A DNA stretch of 64,000 bases from an uncultured cyanobacterium (GTDB lineage Bacteria; Cyanobacteriota; Cyanobacteriia; PCC-6307; Cyanobiaceae): NCBI GenBank assembly GCA_903858015.1, contig CAIOGZ010000063.1, positions 1 through 64,000 of the forward strand, given 5' to 3'. Below the pieces are notes generated by a model. The model did not search any database. It was not told the DNA's origin and worked only from the letters and a program-made list of their open reading frames with translations. This document shows, piece by piece, positions 24,785 to 33,889 of this stretch; within the stretch, counting starts at the first letter, position 1; each line of letters opens with the position of its first letter. A program made the position numbers and the translations under genes.

Positions 24785-25603
24785 ATGAGCCGCCCCTCCA
24801 CCCCGCCCCAACCCCGGGCCCCCGCCTGGCTGCGCGACCTGGCCGGGGCCTGGATCTTCTATTCGGTGCTACCCGCCTGGCCCTGGCCGCCGCCGCGCTT
24901 CGAGCGGATCGCCCGCTTCGCCCCCTGGGTGGGGGTGGTGCTGGGGGGCCTGCAGGGCCTGCTGTGGTGGGCCCTGCAGGGGCGGGTGCCGCTGCTCGCC
25001 CAGGTTGCGTTAGTGCTGGCGGCCGGCCTGCTGCTCTCGGGCGGCCTGCACATGGATGGCGCCATGGATACCGCCGATGGGCTGGCCGCCGGCGAACGGC
25101 TGCTGGAGGCGATGGACGACAGCCGGGTCGGGGCCAGCGGCGCCCAAGCCCTGGCGCTGCTGTTACTGCTGCGCAGCGCCGCCCTGGCCAGCCTGGCGGC
25201 CGTCGCCCCGATCGCCGCCCCGATCGCCCTGGTCTGGGCTGCCCTGTGGGGCAGGGTGGCGCCGCTAGTGGCGATCGCCCGCTTCGCCTACCTCAGGCCG
25301 GGCGGCACGGCCAGCTTTCACCGCGAGCACTGGCGGGGGCTGGCCGCCGAGCTGCGGCCCACGGCGCTGCTGCTGGCCCTGCTGCTCTTGCCGAGCTGCT
25401 GGCTGGCCCAACCAGCCCAGCCGGTCCAGCTGGCAGCGGTGGCCGGCCTGCTGCCCGCCCTGCTGGTGCCCCACTGGCTGGGGCGGCGGCTCGGCGGCCA
25501 CAGCGGCGACAGCTACGGGGCCTGTGTGGAATGGGTCGAGACCCTCAGCCTGCTGCTGGCGGCGCTGCTGCTGCTGGTGCTCAGGGCCCCGCCGGCAGGC
25601 TGA
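24785..25603 (+). CDS. cobS: Adenosylcobinamide-GDP ribazoletransferase (cobalamin synthase)
   Basis: A 272-residue integral membrane enzyme that joins adenosylcobinamide-GDP and alpha-ribazole in the last steps of (pseudo)cobalamin synthesis. Diagnostic '[18 protein letters not shown]' at about 85-102, with the acidic metal-binding cluster, then '[17 protein letters not shown]' and '[15 protein letters not shown]' near the C-terminus. Several hydrophobic helices. ATG at 24785. It overlaps the convergent histidine kinase gene by 23 nt at the 3' end. Confidence 0.93.
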   Translation: MSRPSTPPQPRAPAWLRDLAGAWIFYSVLPAWPWPPPRFERIARFAPWVGVVLGGLQGLLWWALQGRVPLLAQVALVLAAGLLLSGGLHMDGAMDTADGLAAGERLLEAMDDSRVGASGAQALALLLLLRSAALASLAAVAPIAAPIALVWAALWGRVAPLVAIARFAYLRPGGTASFHREHWRGLAAELRPTALLLALLLLPSCWLAQPAQPVQLAAVAGLLPALLVPHWLGRRLGGHSGDSYGACVEWVETLSLLLAALLLLVLRAPPAG

Positions 25604-26696
25604 GGCGGAAGCCATTGCCCTCGGCAGGCAGCTGCGGATCAATGGCCTGGGGAGGACTCAGCAGCTGCAGATCCCCCCCCAGGCTGCGGGCCAGGTCGCG
25701 GGCCAAGGCCAAACCCAGGCCCGTGCCCGGCAACACCAGCCCGCTGCGGCCCCGCACGCCGCGCCGGAAGATCGCCTCCCGTTCGGCCGGATCGATCGGC
25801 GGGCCCCCATCCCACACCGTGAGCGCCAGGCCGCTGGCGCTGCTCTGGGCGTGGAGGCCAACGGCGCTGCCCTGGGGGCTGTAGCGGAAGGCGTTTTCAA
25901 GCAGATTGGCGATGATCTCGGCCACGGCGCCGCTATCGCCGCGCCAGGCGGGCAGCTGCTGTGGGGCGCTCCAGGGCCGCCCCTGCAGGCTGGCGGTGGC
26001 GGCGGCCCGCTGCAGCAGCGGCAGCAGCGGTTCGGCCAGGGGCTGACCGCCCGGCCCACTGAGCAGCGGTGGCAGCAGCAGCGGCTGGGGATCGGGCGCC
26101 GCGGCGATCAAGGCCTCGGGGCCCGTCAGATCGCTGATCGCATCCACATAGCGCTGCAACTGACGCTCTTCCGCCAACAGCCCCTCCACCAAACTGCGGT
26201 TGTCGCTATCCGGCCCCAGCCGGCGCAGCAATAACTGGCCGAAGGTGCGCAGGGCGGTCAGGGGGTTGCGCAACTGGTGCACCAGCAGGCGCAGCTGCTC
26301 ATCCTGGAGGGCCAGCCGCTGCCGCAGCTGCTGGCCCTCCTGATCGAGCCGCAGCGCTTCGGCCAGGGCCAGGGCCACCGCCTGCAGGCGCTGGCGCAGG
26401 GGATCGGACCAGGGGATGGTTTCGGTTTCCACCTGCAGGGCGCCGAGCAGCACCGAGCCATCGCGGAGCGGCAACCAGCGGCGCTGCTCGGCCGGTACCC
26501 GCAACTGGCTGGCCCCATCCACCGCCGCCAGGGCCCGGCCATCGGCGGGCCAATGGCCCACCGGTACGAGGCTGGGGGCCGCTTCGTCAATGGCGTGGGT
26601 CACATACACCACCAGCGAACGGACCTCGCGGCAATCCACGAACTGCCCGAGCTGGTGGGCCAGCAAGGCAAGAAACCTGTCTGAGACTGGGATCAC
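25581..26696 (-). CDS. Sensor histidine kinase, soluble, GAF-like sensor
   Basis: A 371-residue kinase without membrane segments. Residues about 1-115 look like a GAF-type input region. The dimerisation/phospho-acceptor helix is 'LLVHQLRNPLTALRTFGQLL' (H-box His at about 139), and the ATPase part shows 'NLLENAFRYSP' (N box), 'VWDGGPPIDP' (G1) and 'PGTGLGLALARDLA' (G2). It lacks a response regulator neighbour, so its partner is encoded elsewhere. GTG at 26694-26696 is the start. Confidence 0.88.
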   Translation of the reverse strand: MIPVSDRFLALLAHQLGQFVDCREVRSLVVYVTHAIDEAAPSLVPVGHWPADGRALAAVDGASQLRVPAEQRRWLPLRDGSVLLGALQVETETIPWSDPLRQRLQAVALALAEALRLDQEGQQLRQRLALQDEQLRLLVHQLRNPLTALRTFGQLLLRRLGPDSDNRSLVEGLLAEERQLQRYVDAISDLTGPEALIAAAPDPQPLLLPPLLSGPGGQPLAEPLLPLLQRAAATASLQGRPWSAPQQLPAWRGDSGAVAEIIANLLENAFRYSPQGSAVGLHAQSSASGLALTVWDGGPPIDPAEREAIFRRGVRGRSGLVLPGTGLGLALARDLARSLGGDLQLLSPPQAIDPQLPAEGNGFRLSLPAGP

Positions 26697-27224
26697 GGCC
26701 GGTCAGCAGCGGGCGACGGGGAGACTGCCACAGCAATTTTCTGCAAATCTGCGGGAAAACCGAAAATTCGGCCTATGGTGGCTGTATCGACAACTACTCC
26801 GCAGTCCGCTCCCTGCGGACGGCTGACCGCCGTCGACCCGACCGGGATTCCTGGTTCGACCATGACTTGAGCAGGGGCAACCTCCCCTGTCCAGATCTGG
26901 ATTCGCGACCTAGACCTCGTTCTGGCCCTTAATCGGGCCTTATCCGCGACCAAAGGTTGCACTTCGCCCGCAGCCGAGGCTACAGCAATGGGTGAAGGTT
27001 CCTCCCCCGTCGCAGCGCATCAGATCTGATGCGCTGAGCGCCTGATCGCTGCGACCTACTCCAGGCCGCTGCGAGCAGACGACTGATCCAGGGGAAGGGA
27101 TCGCCATCCGCCGGGTTCGGAATCCGTCAGGGCTGCCGCCCGCGCTTTGCTGTGCGGCCAAGGCGATCCACCCATTCCAGCATCCTCCCCCTCCTCCTCC
27201 AGCTCCTATCTAGGCCCCCGTTCC
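26697..27224. other. Structured non-coding stretch, possible RNA gene
   Basis: A 528-bp gap with no convincing coding frame but many perfect hairpins: GTCCGC/GCGGAC (26804-26809 / 26815-26820), CAGGGG/CCCCTG (26872-26877 / 26884-26889), the palindrome CCAGATCTGG (26891-26900), GGCCC/GGGCC (26924-26928 / 26935-26939), and a 24-nt perfect palindrome at 27013-27036. I compared it by eye with tmRNA, RNase P RNA, SRP RNA and 6S RNA signatures and found no match. A structured small RNA or a long structured leader for the DUF3155 gene are both possible. Confidence 0.4.
27013..27036. repeat. 24-nt perfect palindrome with competing outer stem
   Basis: The dyad centre is AGATCT and the arms are CAGCGCATC / GATGCGCTG. 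The left arm overlaps GTCGCAGCG (27009-27017), which can instead pair with CGCTGCGAC (27047-27055), so two mutually exclusive folds exist. It could be a protein operator, a terminator-less hairpin or part of an RNA switch. Confidence 0.6.
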
Positions 27225-27596
27225 ATGTCCAAGAAGCGCAAGCGGATCAGTCGCCGTCGCCTTGCCGGCCAACGCGTCCTGGCCCACGTTCCCACCTTCA
27301 ACCTCGAAACCGGCGCCCACAAACCGGTCACCGCTGCCCGGCGCTACATCGCCGAGTCCGAGTTGATGCCACCCGCCATCCTCAACGTACGCCGCAACGA
27401 ACACACCACCGACCACTTCTTCTGGGGTGAGAAAGGTCTGTTCAGTGCCCAATACGCTGAAGAGAACCACTTCCTCTTCCCCTCCCTGCGCCTGATCGTC
27501 GACCGCATCGGTGAAGAGGTGCTGTTCGAGGGCCTCGAAGCCCTTGCCTCCGACGACTGGGAAGAGATGGAAGAGTACGAATACGCCTTCGTCTGA
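27225..27596 (+). CDS. DUF3155 conserved cyanobacterial protein
   Basis: A 123-residue protein with a strongly basic N-terminus ('SKKRKRISRRRLAGQRVLAH') and an acidic C-terminus ('DDWEEMEEYEYAF'). The middle reads 'PVTAARRYIAESELMPPAIL' and 'RRNEHTTDHFFWGEKGLFSA'. This matches DUF3155, confined to cyanobacteria and of unknown role; the charge split suggests nucleic-acid or ribosome contact, which is inference. ATG at 27225. A strong hairpin follows the stop by about 30 nt. Confidence 0.88.
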   Translation: MSKKRKRISRRRLAGQRVLAHVPTFNLETGAHKPVTAARRYIAESELMPPAILNVRRNEHTTDHFFWGEKGLFSAQYAEENHFLFPSLRLIVDRIGEEVLFEGLEALASDDWEEMEEYEYAFV

Positions 27597-27627
27597 TCCA
27601 CTCCAGTCGAAGCCTGGCGCTGAAGCC

Positions 27628-27662
27628 GGCCCCCCCATCCCCCTGACCGGGATGGGGGGGCC
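27628..27662 (+). terminator. Strong GC hairpin terminator
   Basis: A perfect 14-bp stem (arms 27628-27641 and 27649-27662, loop of 7) follows the DUF3155 stop. The 3' side continues GCTTTGGTTTGG, a weak T-rich tail. It also separates the convergent hydrolase gene. Confidence 0.75.
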
Positions 27663-27681
27663 GCTTTGGTTTGGGAAGCGA

Positions 27682-28359
27682 TCAGGCCCAGCCTGCCGCC
27701 AGGGCGGCCCGAATCGGCTCAAACAGAGCTGGATCGATGCCATGGCCACCGGCGAATCCCAGCCGCTGCACCCTGGCTCCGACAGCCAGCAGCATCTCCT
27801 CAAGGGCCCCGCTGGCGGCATAGGGCACCACCGGATCCTGTTGGCCATGGGTGAGCAGCACCGCCGGCAGGGGCTGGCGCGGCCTCCAGCCCGGATGGGG
27901 GTAGCCGCTGCAAGAGATCAGACTGGCCAAGGGCAACCCTGCCGCCCCGGCGCCGTCGCCGCAGCCCACGTCGAGGGCCATGGCGGCACCCTGGGAGAAG
28001 CCCAGCAGGGCGGTGGCCTCCAGGGGCACGCTCTCGCCTAGGGCCTCCAGCCTGGCGCGGAGTTGAACCCGAGATTCGGGAAGCTCCGGCCAATTGGGCT
28101 GCTGCAGGTCGTACCACTGGCGGCCCATGCCGGCGGGATGGGGCCAGGGCGCCCTCAACGCCACCAGACTGACACTGCCATCCACCAGCTCCCGGCCCAG
28201 ATCGAGCAGGTCATCGGCGTCGGCACCCCAGCCGTGGAGCACCACCAGCCGGCGGCTGGCCCGCTCCGGCCCCAGCCAGAGGGCATCGGCCTGGGAGCCG
28301 GCTGAGCCTGCGGCGGTCATTGCCGGCGGATCGGCCCGATCCAAGGGGGACTGGCTCAT
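27682..28359 (-). CDS. Alpha/beta hydrolase, carboxylesterase/phospholipase type
   Basis: A 225-residue serine hydrolase. 'LVVLHGWGADADDLLDLG' carries the oxyanion-hole HG, 'LLGFSQGAAMAL' is the nucleophile elbow (GFSQG, the type seen in the phospholipase/carboxylesterase family), 'LTHGQQDPVVPYAA' provides the acid and 'FAGGHGID' the His. The catalytic triad is complete. The natural substrate is unknown. ATG at 28357-28359. Divergent from purH, 155 bp apart. Confidence 0.88.
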   Translation of the reverse strand: MSQSPLDRADPPAMTAAGSAGSQADALWLGPERASRRLVVLHGWGADADDLLDLGRELVDGSVSLVALRAPWPHPAGMGRQWYDLQQPNWPELPESRVQLRARLEALGESVPLEATALLGFSQGAAMALDVGCGDGAGAAGLPLASLISCSGYPHPGWRPRQPLPAVLLTHGQQDPVVPYAASGALEEMLLAVGARVQRLGFAGGHGIDPALFEPIRAALAAGWA

Positions 28360-28514
28360 GGCAGCAGACGCAGCAACAGAGGAGACGCAGCAGGGACTAT
28401 GCAGCAGGAAGGGGCGCCAGCGCAGCCCCACGCCAGGAACGCCGCGCTGCAGAGCTCTGGGTGCGGGGCTCTGCTGCTTCGTAGGTTGGCCCTTCCACCG
28501 CCACCGCCGCCGCC

Positions 28515-30065
28515 ATGGCCCCCACGGCCCTCCTGAGCGTGTCCGACAAGCAGGGCCTGGTAGCCCTGGCCGAAGGCCTGCTGGCCCAGGGCTACCGCCT
28601 CCTCTCCAGCGGCGGCACGGCCGCCGCCCTGGCCGCTGCGGGCCTGCCGGTCACCAAGGTGGCCGACCACACCGGCGCCCCCGAGATCCTTGGCGGCCGG
28701 GTGAAGACCCTCCACCCCCGCATCCATGGCGGCATCCTGGCCAACCGCTCCGATCCCAGCCACCGGGCCGACCTGGCGGCCCAGTCGATCGAACCGATCG
28801 ACCTGGTGGTGGTGAACCTCTACCCCTTCCGCCGCACGGTGGCCGATCCCGAGGTGGCCTGGGAGACGGCGGTTGAAACGATCGACATCGGCGGCCCGGC
28901 GATGGTGCGCGCCGCCGCCAAAAACCACGCCGACGTGGCCGTCCTCACCGATCCGGCCCAATACCCCGGCTTCCTGGAGGCCCTGGCGGCCGGCGGGCCC
29001 GACGCAGCCCTGCGGCGCCGCCTGGCCCTAGCCGCCTTCGCCCACACCGCCGCCTACGACGCCGCGATCGCCACCTGGTTGGCGGGGCGCCTGGCCGACG
29101 AGGCGACCCCAGCGCTGCAGATCGAACTGCCGGCCCGCCAGAGCCTGCGCTACGGCGAGAACCCCCACCAGGGCGCCATCTGGTACGGCAGTAGCGAAGC
29201 CGGCTGGGGGGCGGCCCGCCAACTGCAGGGCAAGGAGCTCAGCTACAACAACCTGCTGGACCTCGAGGCGGCCCTGGCCACGGTGCGCGAGTTCGGCTAC
29301 GGCGGCAGCCCCGGCTTGGACCTGCCGGCCGCCGTGGTGATCAAGCACACCAACCCCTGTGGGGTGGCCAGCGGCGGCGATGGCGCCGAAGCCCTGCGGC
29401 GGGCCCTCGATGCCGACCGGGTGTCGGCCTTCGGCGGCATCGTGGCGCTCAACCGGCCGGTGGATGGCGCCGCCGCCGAGCTGCTGGCGGGCCTGTTCCT
29501 GGAGTGCGTCGTGGCCCCGGGCTTTTTGCCCGCCGCCCGGGAGCGGCTGGCCGCCAAAGCCAACCTGCGCTTGCTGGAGCTGGATCCCGCCGCCATCGCC
29601 GCGGCCGACCGGCGCCAGCTGCGCAGCCTGCTGGGGGGGGTGCTGGTCCAGGAGCTCGACGACGCACCGATCGATCCGGCGCTCTGGCAGGTGGTGAGCC
29701 AGCGCCAACCCAGCGAACGGGAATGGGCCGACCTCCGCTTTGCCTGGCGGGTGGTGCGCCACGTGCGCTCCAACGCCATCGTGGTGGCCGCCAACGGCCA
29801 GAGCCTCGGCATCGGAGCCGGCCAGATGAACCGGGTGGGCTCGGTCCAGCTGGCCCTCGCCGCCGCTGGCGAGCGGGCCCAAGGCGCCGTGCTGGCCAGC
29901 GACGGCTTCTTCCCCTTCGATGACAGCGTGCGCCTCGCCGCCAGCTTGGGCATCGCCGCCGTGATCCAGCCGGGCGGCAGCGTGCGCGACGCCGACTCGA
30001 TTCAAGCCTGCGATCAACTCGGCCTCGCGATGGTCAGCACCGGACGGCGGCATTTTTTACACTGA
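28515..30065 (+). CDS. purH: Bifunctional AICAR formyltransferase / IMP cyclohydrolase
   Basis: A 516-residue enzyme for the last two steps of IMP synthesis. The N-terminal MGS-like cyclohydrolase domain shows 'LLSVSDKQGLVALAEGL', 'LSSGGTAAALAAAGLPVTKV', 'GGRVKTLHPRIHGGIL'; the transformylase domain has 'LRYGENPHQGAIWYG', 'IKHTNPCGVASG' with the catalytic Lys-His, and 'VQPGGSVRDADSI'. It ends 'TGRRHFLH' as in the family. Length is typical. Confidence 0.96.
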   Translation: MAPTALLSVSDKQGLVALAEGLLAQGYRLLSSGGTAAALAAAGLPVTKVADHTGAPEILGGRVKTLHPRIHGGILANRSDPSHRADLAAQSIEPIDLVVVNLYPFRRTVADPEVAWETAVETIDIGGPAMVRAAAKNHADVAVLTDPAQYPGFLEALAAGGPDAALRRRLALAAFAHTAAYDAAIATWLAGRLADEATPALQIELPARQSLRYGENPHQGAIWYGSSEAGWGAARQLQGKELSYNNLLDLEAALATVREFGYGGSPGLDLPAAVVIKHTNPCGVASGGDGAEALRRALDADRVSAFGGIVALNRPVDGAAAELLAGLFLECVVAPGFLPAARERLAAKANLRLLELDPAAIAAADRRQLRSLLGGVLVQELDDAPIDPALWQVVSQRQPSEREWADLRFAWRVVRHVRSNAIVVAANGQSLGIGAGQMNRVGSVQLALAAAGERAQGAVLASDGFFPFDDSVRLAASLGIAAVIQPGGSVRDADSIQACDQLGLAMVSTGRRHFLH

Positions 30066-30100
30066 ATCTCCTGACCTGGCAAGCCCGGCCTGGGGGCAAG

Positions 30101-30146
30101 TGATCGCAGTCCGCGCTGGCGGCTGGTGATCGCAGTCCGGGCTGGG
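30101..30146. repeat. Two-copy 26-nt direct repeat
   Basis: TGATCGCAGTCCG occurs at 30101 and 30127, each followed by a near-identical (C/G)GCTGG(C/G), just after purH. A second short doublet, AGCGCCAGCACCG, follows within 60 nt. Small and of unknown meaning. Confidence 0.5.
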
Positions 30147-30249
30147 CGCCGGTAATCAGCGCCAGCACCGCAAGCGTTAGCGCCAGCACCGAAGCCATCA
30201 CCCGGTGAGCAGTAGCGTCAGCCAAATCGTTCGCCTGGGCTCCAGCACC

Positions 30250-30729
30250 ATGCCAATCGCGCTTCCCAGCTCCGTGGCCTATGGCCTCAATTTTGTCCAC
30301 CCCGTGCTGATGTGGGCGCTGCTCGCCCTCAGTGGCTACGGACTGTTCCTCGGAATCAAGGCCAAAAAAACCCGCACGGCCGCCACGGCTGAGGAACGCA
30401 AGCCGCTGATCAAGGGGCAGTACGCCCAGCGCCACCAGCGCATCGGCCAGCTGATCCTGGGCTTGATGGTGCTGGGCACCCTGGGGGGCATGGCGGTGAC
30501 GTACCTCAACAACGGCAAACTGTTCGTGGGACCCCACCTGCTGGTGGGGCTCGGCATGACCACCCTGGTGGCGATTGCCGCCTCGCTCACCGCGCCGATG
30601 CAGCAGGGCAATCTGGTCGCCCGCAAAGTCCACGTCGGCCTGAACATGACCGTGCTGACCCTGTTCGCTTGGCAGGCCTTCACCGGGGTTCAGATCGTGC
30701 TGAAGCTGCTCCAGCCCGAGGTGGTCTGA
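30250..30729 (+). CDS. DUF4079 membrane protein
   Basis: A 159-residue protein with four hydrophobic segments at about 10-34 ('FVHPVLMWALLALSGYGLFL'), 70-92 ('LILGLMVLGTLGGMAVTYL'), 99-122 and 135-155, and a conserved His in the first helix ('NFVHPVLMW') plus 'RHQRIGQLILG' and 'RKVHVGLN'. This fits DUF4079, found in cyanobacteria and plastids. The conserved His residues suggest haem binding, which is inference. ATG at 30250 was preferred to a start at 30205, which adds a non-family tail. Confidence 0.82.
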   Translation: MPIALPSSVAYGLNFVHPVLMWALLALSGYGLFLGIKAKKTRTAATAEERKPLIKGQYAQRHQRIGQLILGLMVLGTLGGMAVTYLNNGKLFVGPHLLVGLGMTTLVAIAASLTAPMQQGNLVARKVHVGLNMTVLTLFAWQAFTGVQIVLKLLQPEVV

Positions 30730-30760
30730 GGCCTAGCAGCCCGGGGCTGGTAGGCAGCCT

Positions 30761-31465
30761 TCAGAACCGCGCCCGCCGCCGCGGCGGGCACGGGATGCCA
30801 TGGCTGGCATGGAAATCCTCCTGCACCTTCCAGGTGAGCTTGCGCGACACCTGCCGCACGATCTGGCGCAGCAGGTGGTCGCCGCTGCTCTGCACCAGGC
30901 CTTCCGGCAGGATCGTGACCATCGCCGGTAGCTTGATCCACACGGACAAATCCAGGTCCCAGCGCACCAGGGTGTGGGCCATGAGGCCATCCACCTCCTC
31001 GGCGGAGATCTCAGGGCCAAGCTGCTGGCCATCCGCCTCATCGAGACGCAAGGCCGCATTGAACTCCACGTCGTAGAGGGCGGCCAGGGCGGCATCCGCA
31101 TCGGCCACCGGCACGGTCTGGATGCGGTAGATGCCCTCGGCCTGGGGCAGCAATTCGAGCCCGATGGTGGGCTCCACCTCAAAGCCAAAGTTGCCGAATC
31201 GCCCCAGGGTGAGCACATAACCATTGCGCTCCAGCGCCGTGACGGTCATCGGTGCAGCGCAGCGCCGAAACCAGCCCTGATGCTGGTCCAGGTAGGCGCC
31301 CACCACCGAGGCCGGAGCCCGCATCTCCATCAAATCGGCAAAACTGCTGGCGTAGCGGCGCACCCGCCCATCCTGGCTGGCCCGCAGGCCATCGCCGCCG
31401 TCTCCGTTGCCTGCGTCGGGGCCGGAGGAACGCTCAGTCGGTGCGGGAGAGGCCAGACGGGACAA
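30761..31465 (-). CDS. DUF1997 family protein
   Basis: Up to 234 residues. After a low-complexity N-terminus, the conserved part begins 'RRYASSFADLMEMRAPASVV' and continues 'GAYLDQHQGWFRRCAAPMTV', 'FGNFGFEVEPTIGLELLP' and 'LSVWIKLPAMVTILPEGLVQ'. This is the cyanobacterial/plastid DUF1997 family, a lipid-binding-like START/Coq10-type fold by appearance, role unknown. The first start is TTG at 31465; a GTG at 31361-31363 that begins just before the conserved block may be the true start. Confidence 0.8.
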   Translation of the reverse strand: MSRLASPAPTERSSGPDAGNGDGGDGLRASQDGRVRRYASSFADLMEMRAPASVVGAYLDQHQGWFRRCAAPMTVTALERNGYVLTLGRFGNFGFEVEPTIGLELLPQAEGIYRIQTVPVADADAALAALYDVEFNAALRLDEADGQQLGPEISAEEVDGLMAHTLVRWDLDLSVWIKLPAMVTILPEGLVQSSGDHLLRQIVRQVSRKLTWKVQEDFHASHGIPCPPRRRARF

Positions 31466-31660
31466 AGGCGACGGACGCGTCGGTGTGAATGAGGGGGAGT
31501 TAACGAGGAGGAGTTAACGAGGAGCTGCCGAACCGGGGCTCGGCAGGGCGCCATCGGCAGCGCAGCGGGAGCGAATGGGGATCGAAAAGGAGCGACAGGA
31601 ATCCAACGGGAGTGAACGTACAACCAGATCGCTCTGTTTCCAACCTAAGGCGGCCCCGGT

Positions 31661-32887
31661 TCAGGGGGAGCTCAGGGCGATCAGGCGCTGGATCACATCC
31701 TCCACCACCCGGTCCGGCGTCGAGGCACCGGAGGTGATCCCCACCCGGATCGCTCCCTCCGGCAGGAAGGGCTCCACCAGGTCGAGCTCACCGCCCAGCG
31801 GTTTGTGCTCAATCCGGTTGCCGGGACCGATCCGATCGGGGGTGTCGATATGGAAGGAGCGGATGCCGCGGCTCACGGCGATCTCCTGCAGGTGGGTGGT
31901 GTTGGAGGAGTTGTAACCACCAATCACCACCATCAGATCCAGGGGTTCATCCACCAGGGCAAACATGGCGTCCTGGCGCTCTTGGGTGGCGTCGCAGATG
32001 GTGTTGAAGGCCAGGAAATGCTCGGGCAGGTTGACCGGACCGAAACGCTGCAGCATGGTGCGCTCGAACAGCCGGCCGATTTCCTCGGTTTCACTTTTGA
32101 GCATGGTGGTCTGGTTGGCGACGCCAACCCGGCTCAGGTCGCGGTCGGGATCGAAGCCGGGCGAACTGGCCTTGGCAAACCGGGCCATGAAGGCGCCGCG
32201 GGCAGCGGCCCGCTCGGCCGGATCGGCGCTGCTGCCGCTGGCCAGGATGTAGTCACACACCATCTGGGCCTCGGCCAGATCGAGTACCACGAGATAAGTG
32301 CCCGCAAACGAGCTGGTGGCTAGAGTTTCTTCATGCTTAACCTTGCCATGGATAATCGAAGTAAACTCAAGTTTTTTATGCTTTTCCACCGTATTCCACA
32401 CCTTCGACACCCAGGGACAGGTGGTGTCCACAATATGGCAACCCCGTTCGTTAAGCAACTGCATTTCCTGCACTGTGGCGCCGAAAGCCGGCAGGATCAC
32501 CACATCACCGCAGGCCACCTTGGAAAAGTCCTTGACACCATCCTCCACGGAGATGAACAGCACGTCCATCTCACGTAGATGGTCGTTCACCGAGGGATTG
32601 TGGATAATCTCGTTGGTGATCCAGATCCGCTCGGTGGGGTAGTGGCGACGGGTTTCGTAGGCCATCGCCACCGCCCGCTCCACCCCCCAGCAGAAACCAA
32701 ACGCCTCCGCCAGCCGCACCGTGAGCCGGCCTTGCCGCAGCTCCTGGCCGTTGGCGCGCAGGCTGGCGATCAGATCGCTCTGATAGGCCGTCTGCAGACT
32801 GCCGGCCACCTCCTCACCGAGGCCGAAACCGCGACGGTTGTAGCGCTCTGAGTGGTGCAGCGAGCGCTTGAAAGCACGGGTATCCAT
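31661..32887 (-). CDS. ispH: 4-hydroxy-3-methylbut-2-enyl diphosphate reductase
   Basis: A 408-residue [4Fe-4S] enzyme that makes IPP and DMAPP in the last step of the MEP pathway, feeding carotenoid, chlorophyll phytol and quinone synthesis. The three cluster Cys are seen in '[17 protein letters not shown]', '[16 protein letters not shown]' and '[16 protein letters not shown]'. Catalytic '[10 protein letters not shown]' and 'IHGKVKHEE' are present. The length and N-terminal extension are those of the cyanobacterial/plant type, which takes electrons from ferredoxin. ATG at 32885-32887. Confidence 0.95.
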   Translation of the reverse strand: MDTRAFKRSLHHSERYNRRGFGLGEEVAGSLQTAYQSDLIASLRANGQELRQGRLTVRLAEAFGFCWGVERAVAMAYETRRHYPTERIWITNEIIHNPSVNDHLREMDVLFISVEDGVKDFSKVACGDVVILPAFGATVQEMQLLNERGCHIVDTTCPWVSKVWNTVEKHKKLEFTSIIHGKVKHEETLATSSFAGTYLVVLDLAEAQMVCDYILASGSSADPAERAAARGAFMARFAKASSPGFDPDRDLSRVGVANQTTMLKSETEEIGRLFERTMLQRFGPVNLPEHFLAFNTICDATQERQDAMFALVDEPLDLMVVIGGYNSSNTTHLQEIAVSRGIRSFHIDTPDRIGPGNRIEHKPLGGELDLVEPFLPEGAIRVGITSGASTPDRVVEDVIQRLIALSSP

Positions 32888-32996
32888 CGCAGCAGGCGCA
32901 ACCTGCTCCGACTCTATGGGCGCCAGGGACCCGCAGGCGGGGCCCCGCAGCCGGGGACGACCCGGAGGCGGAGACGGCCGCAGGCGGAGACGGCCC

Positions 32997-33755
32997 TCAG
33001 CCGGGCTGGCGCTCCAGCACCGCCGCCAGCCCCTGCCAGTAGACCGCGTCGGCCGTGAAGGCATAGCGGCAGGGCAGCACCTCCACCCCGGCCGCCAATG
33101 CCGTGCGGAACAGCTCGCCATAGCGGCGATCGGCGGCGTCACCAGGGGCAAAGCGGCTCACATCAGCGCGGCTGAGGCAGGGCAGCAGCACCGCCCGGGC
33201 TGCGGGCAGCAGGGCGGTGAGTTCGCGCAAGTGTTTCTGGCCCCGTTCGGTCACGGTGTCGGGGAAGAGGGCCAGCTCGCCGATCGACCAGGTGGTGTTC
33301 TTCACCTCCAAATAGATCGGCCTGGGGTCGGCCGGCGGCGCCCCATCCGGGCCGGCGGCGGGGCTGAGCAAGAGGTCGATGCGGCTGCGGCGGCCCTCGC
33401 CGTAGGGCACCTCGGCGCGAATCGCCCCGATCGGCCCGAGCCAGGGCTCCAGCAGGCCCGCTTCGATCGTGGCCCGCACCAGCCGGTTGGGCAGCGCCGT
33501 GTTGATCCCCACCCAAATCGGGGCGCCATCGGCGCCGCTGGTTTCGGCCTGCTCCCAGGTCCAGGCGAGCTTGCGGCTGGGGGAGGGGGCATGGCGCAGG
33601 CGCACCCGCCCGCCCGGATGGAGCACCCCCGTCATCGGGCCTGTGTTGGGGCAGTGCACCGTGACCACCTGGCCATCGGCCAGCTCCACGTCGGCCAGAA
33701 ACCGCTTGTAGCGCTTCAGCAGCACCCCCTCCAGCAGCGGCTCCAGCGCCAGCAC
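32997..33755 (-). CDS. sfsA: SfsA family protein (sugar fermentation stimulation)
   Basis: About 252 residues. '[14 protein letters not shown]', '[16 protein letters not shown]', '[11 protein letters not shown]', '[13 protein letters not shown]', 'YLEVKNTTW' and '[19 protein letters not shown]' follow SfsA block by block. The E-V-K and R-x-D residues fit a PD-(D/E)XK nuclease-like fold with an OB-like N-terminus; the in vivo role is unsettled. GTG at 33753-33755 gives the family N-terminus; a longer GTG/ATG frame would overlap divergent murJ. Confidence 0.9.
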   Translation of the reverse strand: MLALEPLLEGVLLKRYKRFLADVELADGQVVTVHCPNTGPMTGVLHPGGRVRLRHAPSPSRKLAWTWEQAETSGADGAPIWVGINTALPNRLVRATIEAGLLEPWLGPIGAIRAEVPYGEGRRSRIDLLLSPAAGPDGAPPADPRPIYLEVKNTTWSIGELALFPDTVTERGQKHLRELTALLPAARAVLLPCLSRADVSRFAPGDAADRRYGELFRTALAAGVEVLPCRYAFTADAVYWQGLAAVLERQPG

Positions 33756-33889
33756 CTGGCAGGGGGCGATGGCAGCGGCAGCCGCCGAGGCTGGATCTGG
33801 CGATTCCAGGGCTTGGGCAGGGGGCACGGATCGGGGCAAGGGCTGGCGGCCATACTGCCGTGCGTCCCGCAGGCTCCAGGCCCCGGCCC

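Noticed and set aside
26697-27224. tmRNA, RNase P RNA, SRP RNA or 6S RNA in the hairpin-rich gap
   Set aside because: I looked for their conserved cores on both strands and did not find them; left as an unnamed structured region.
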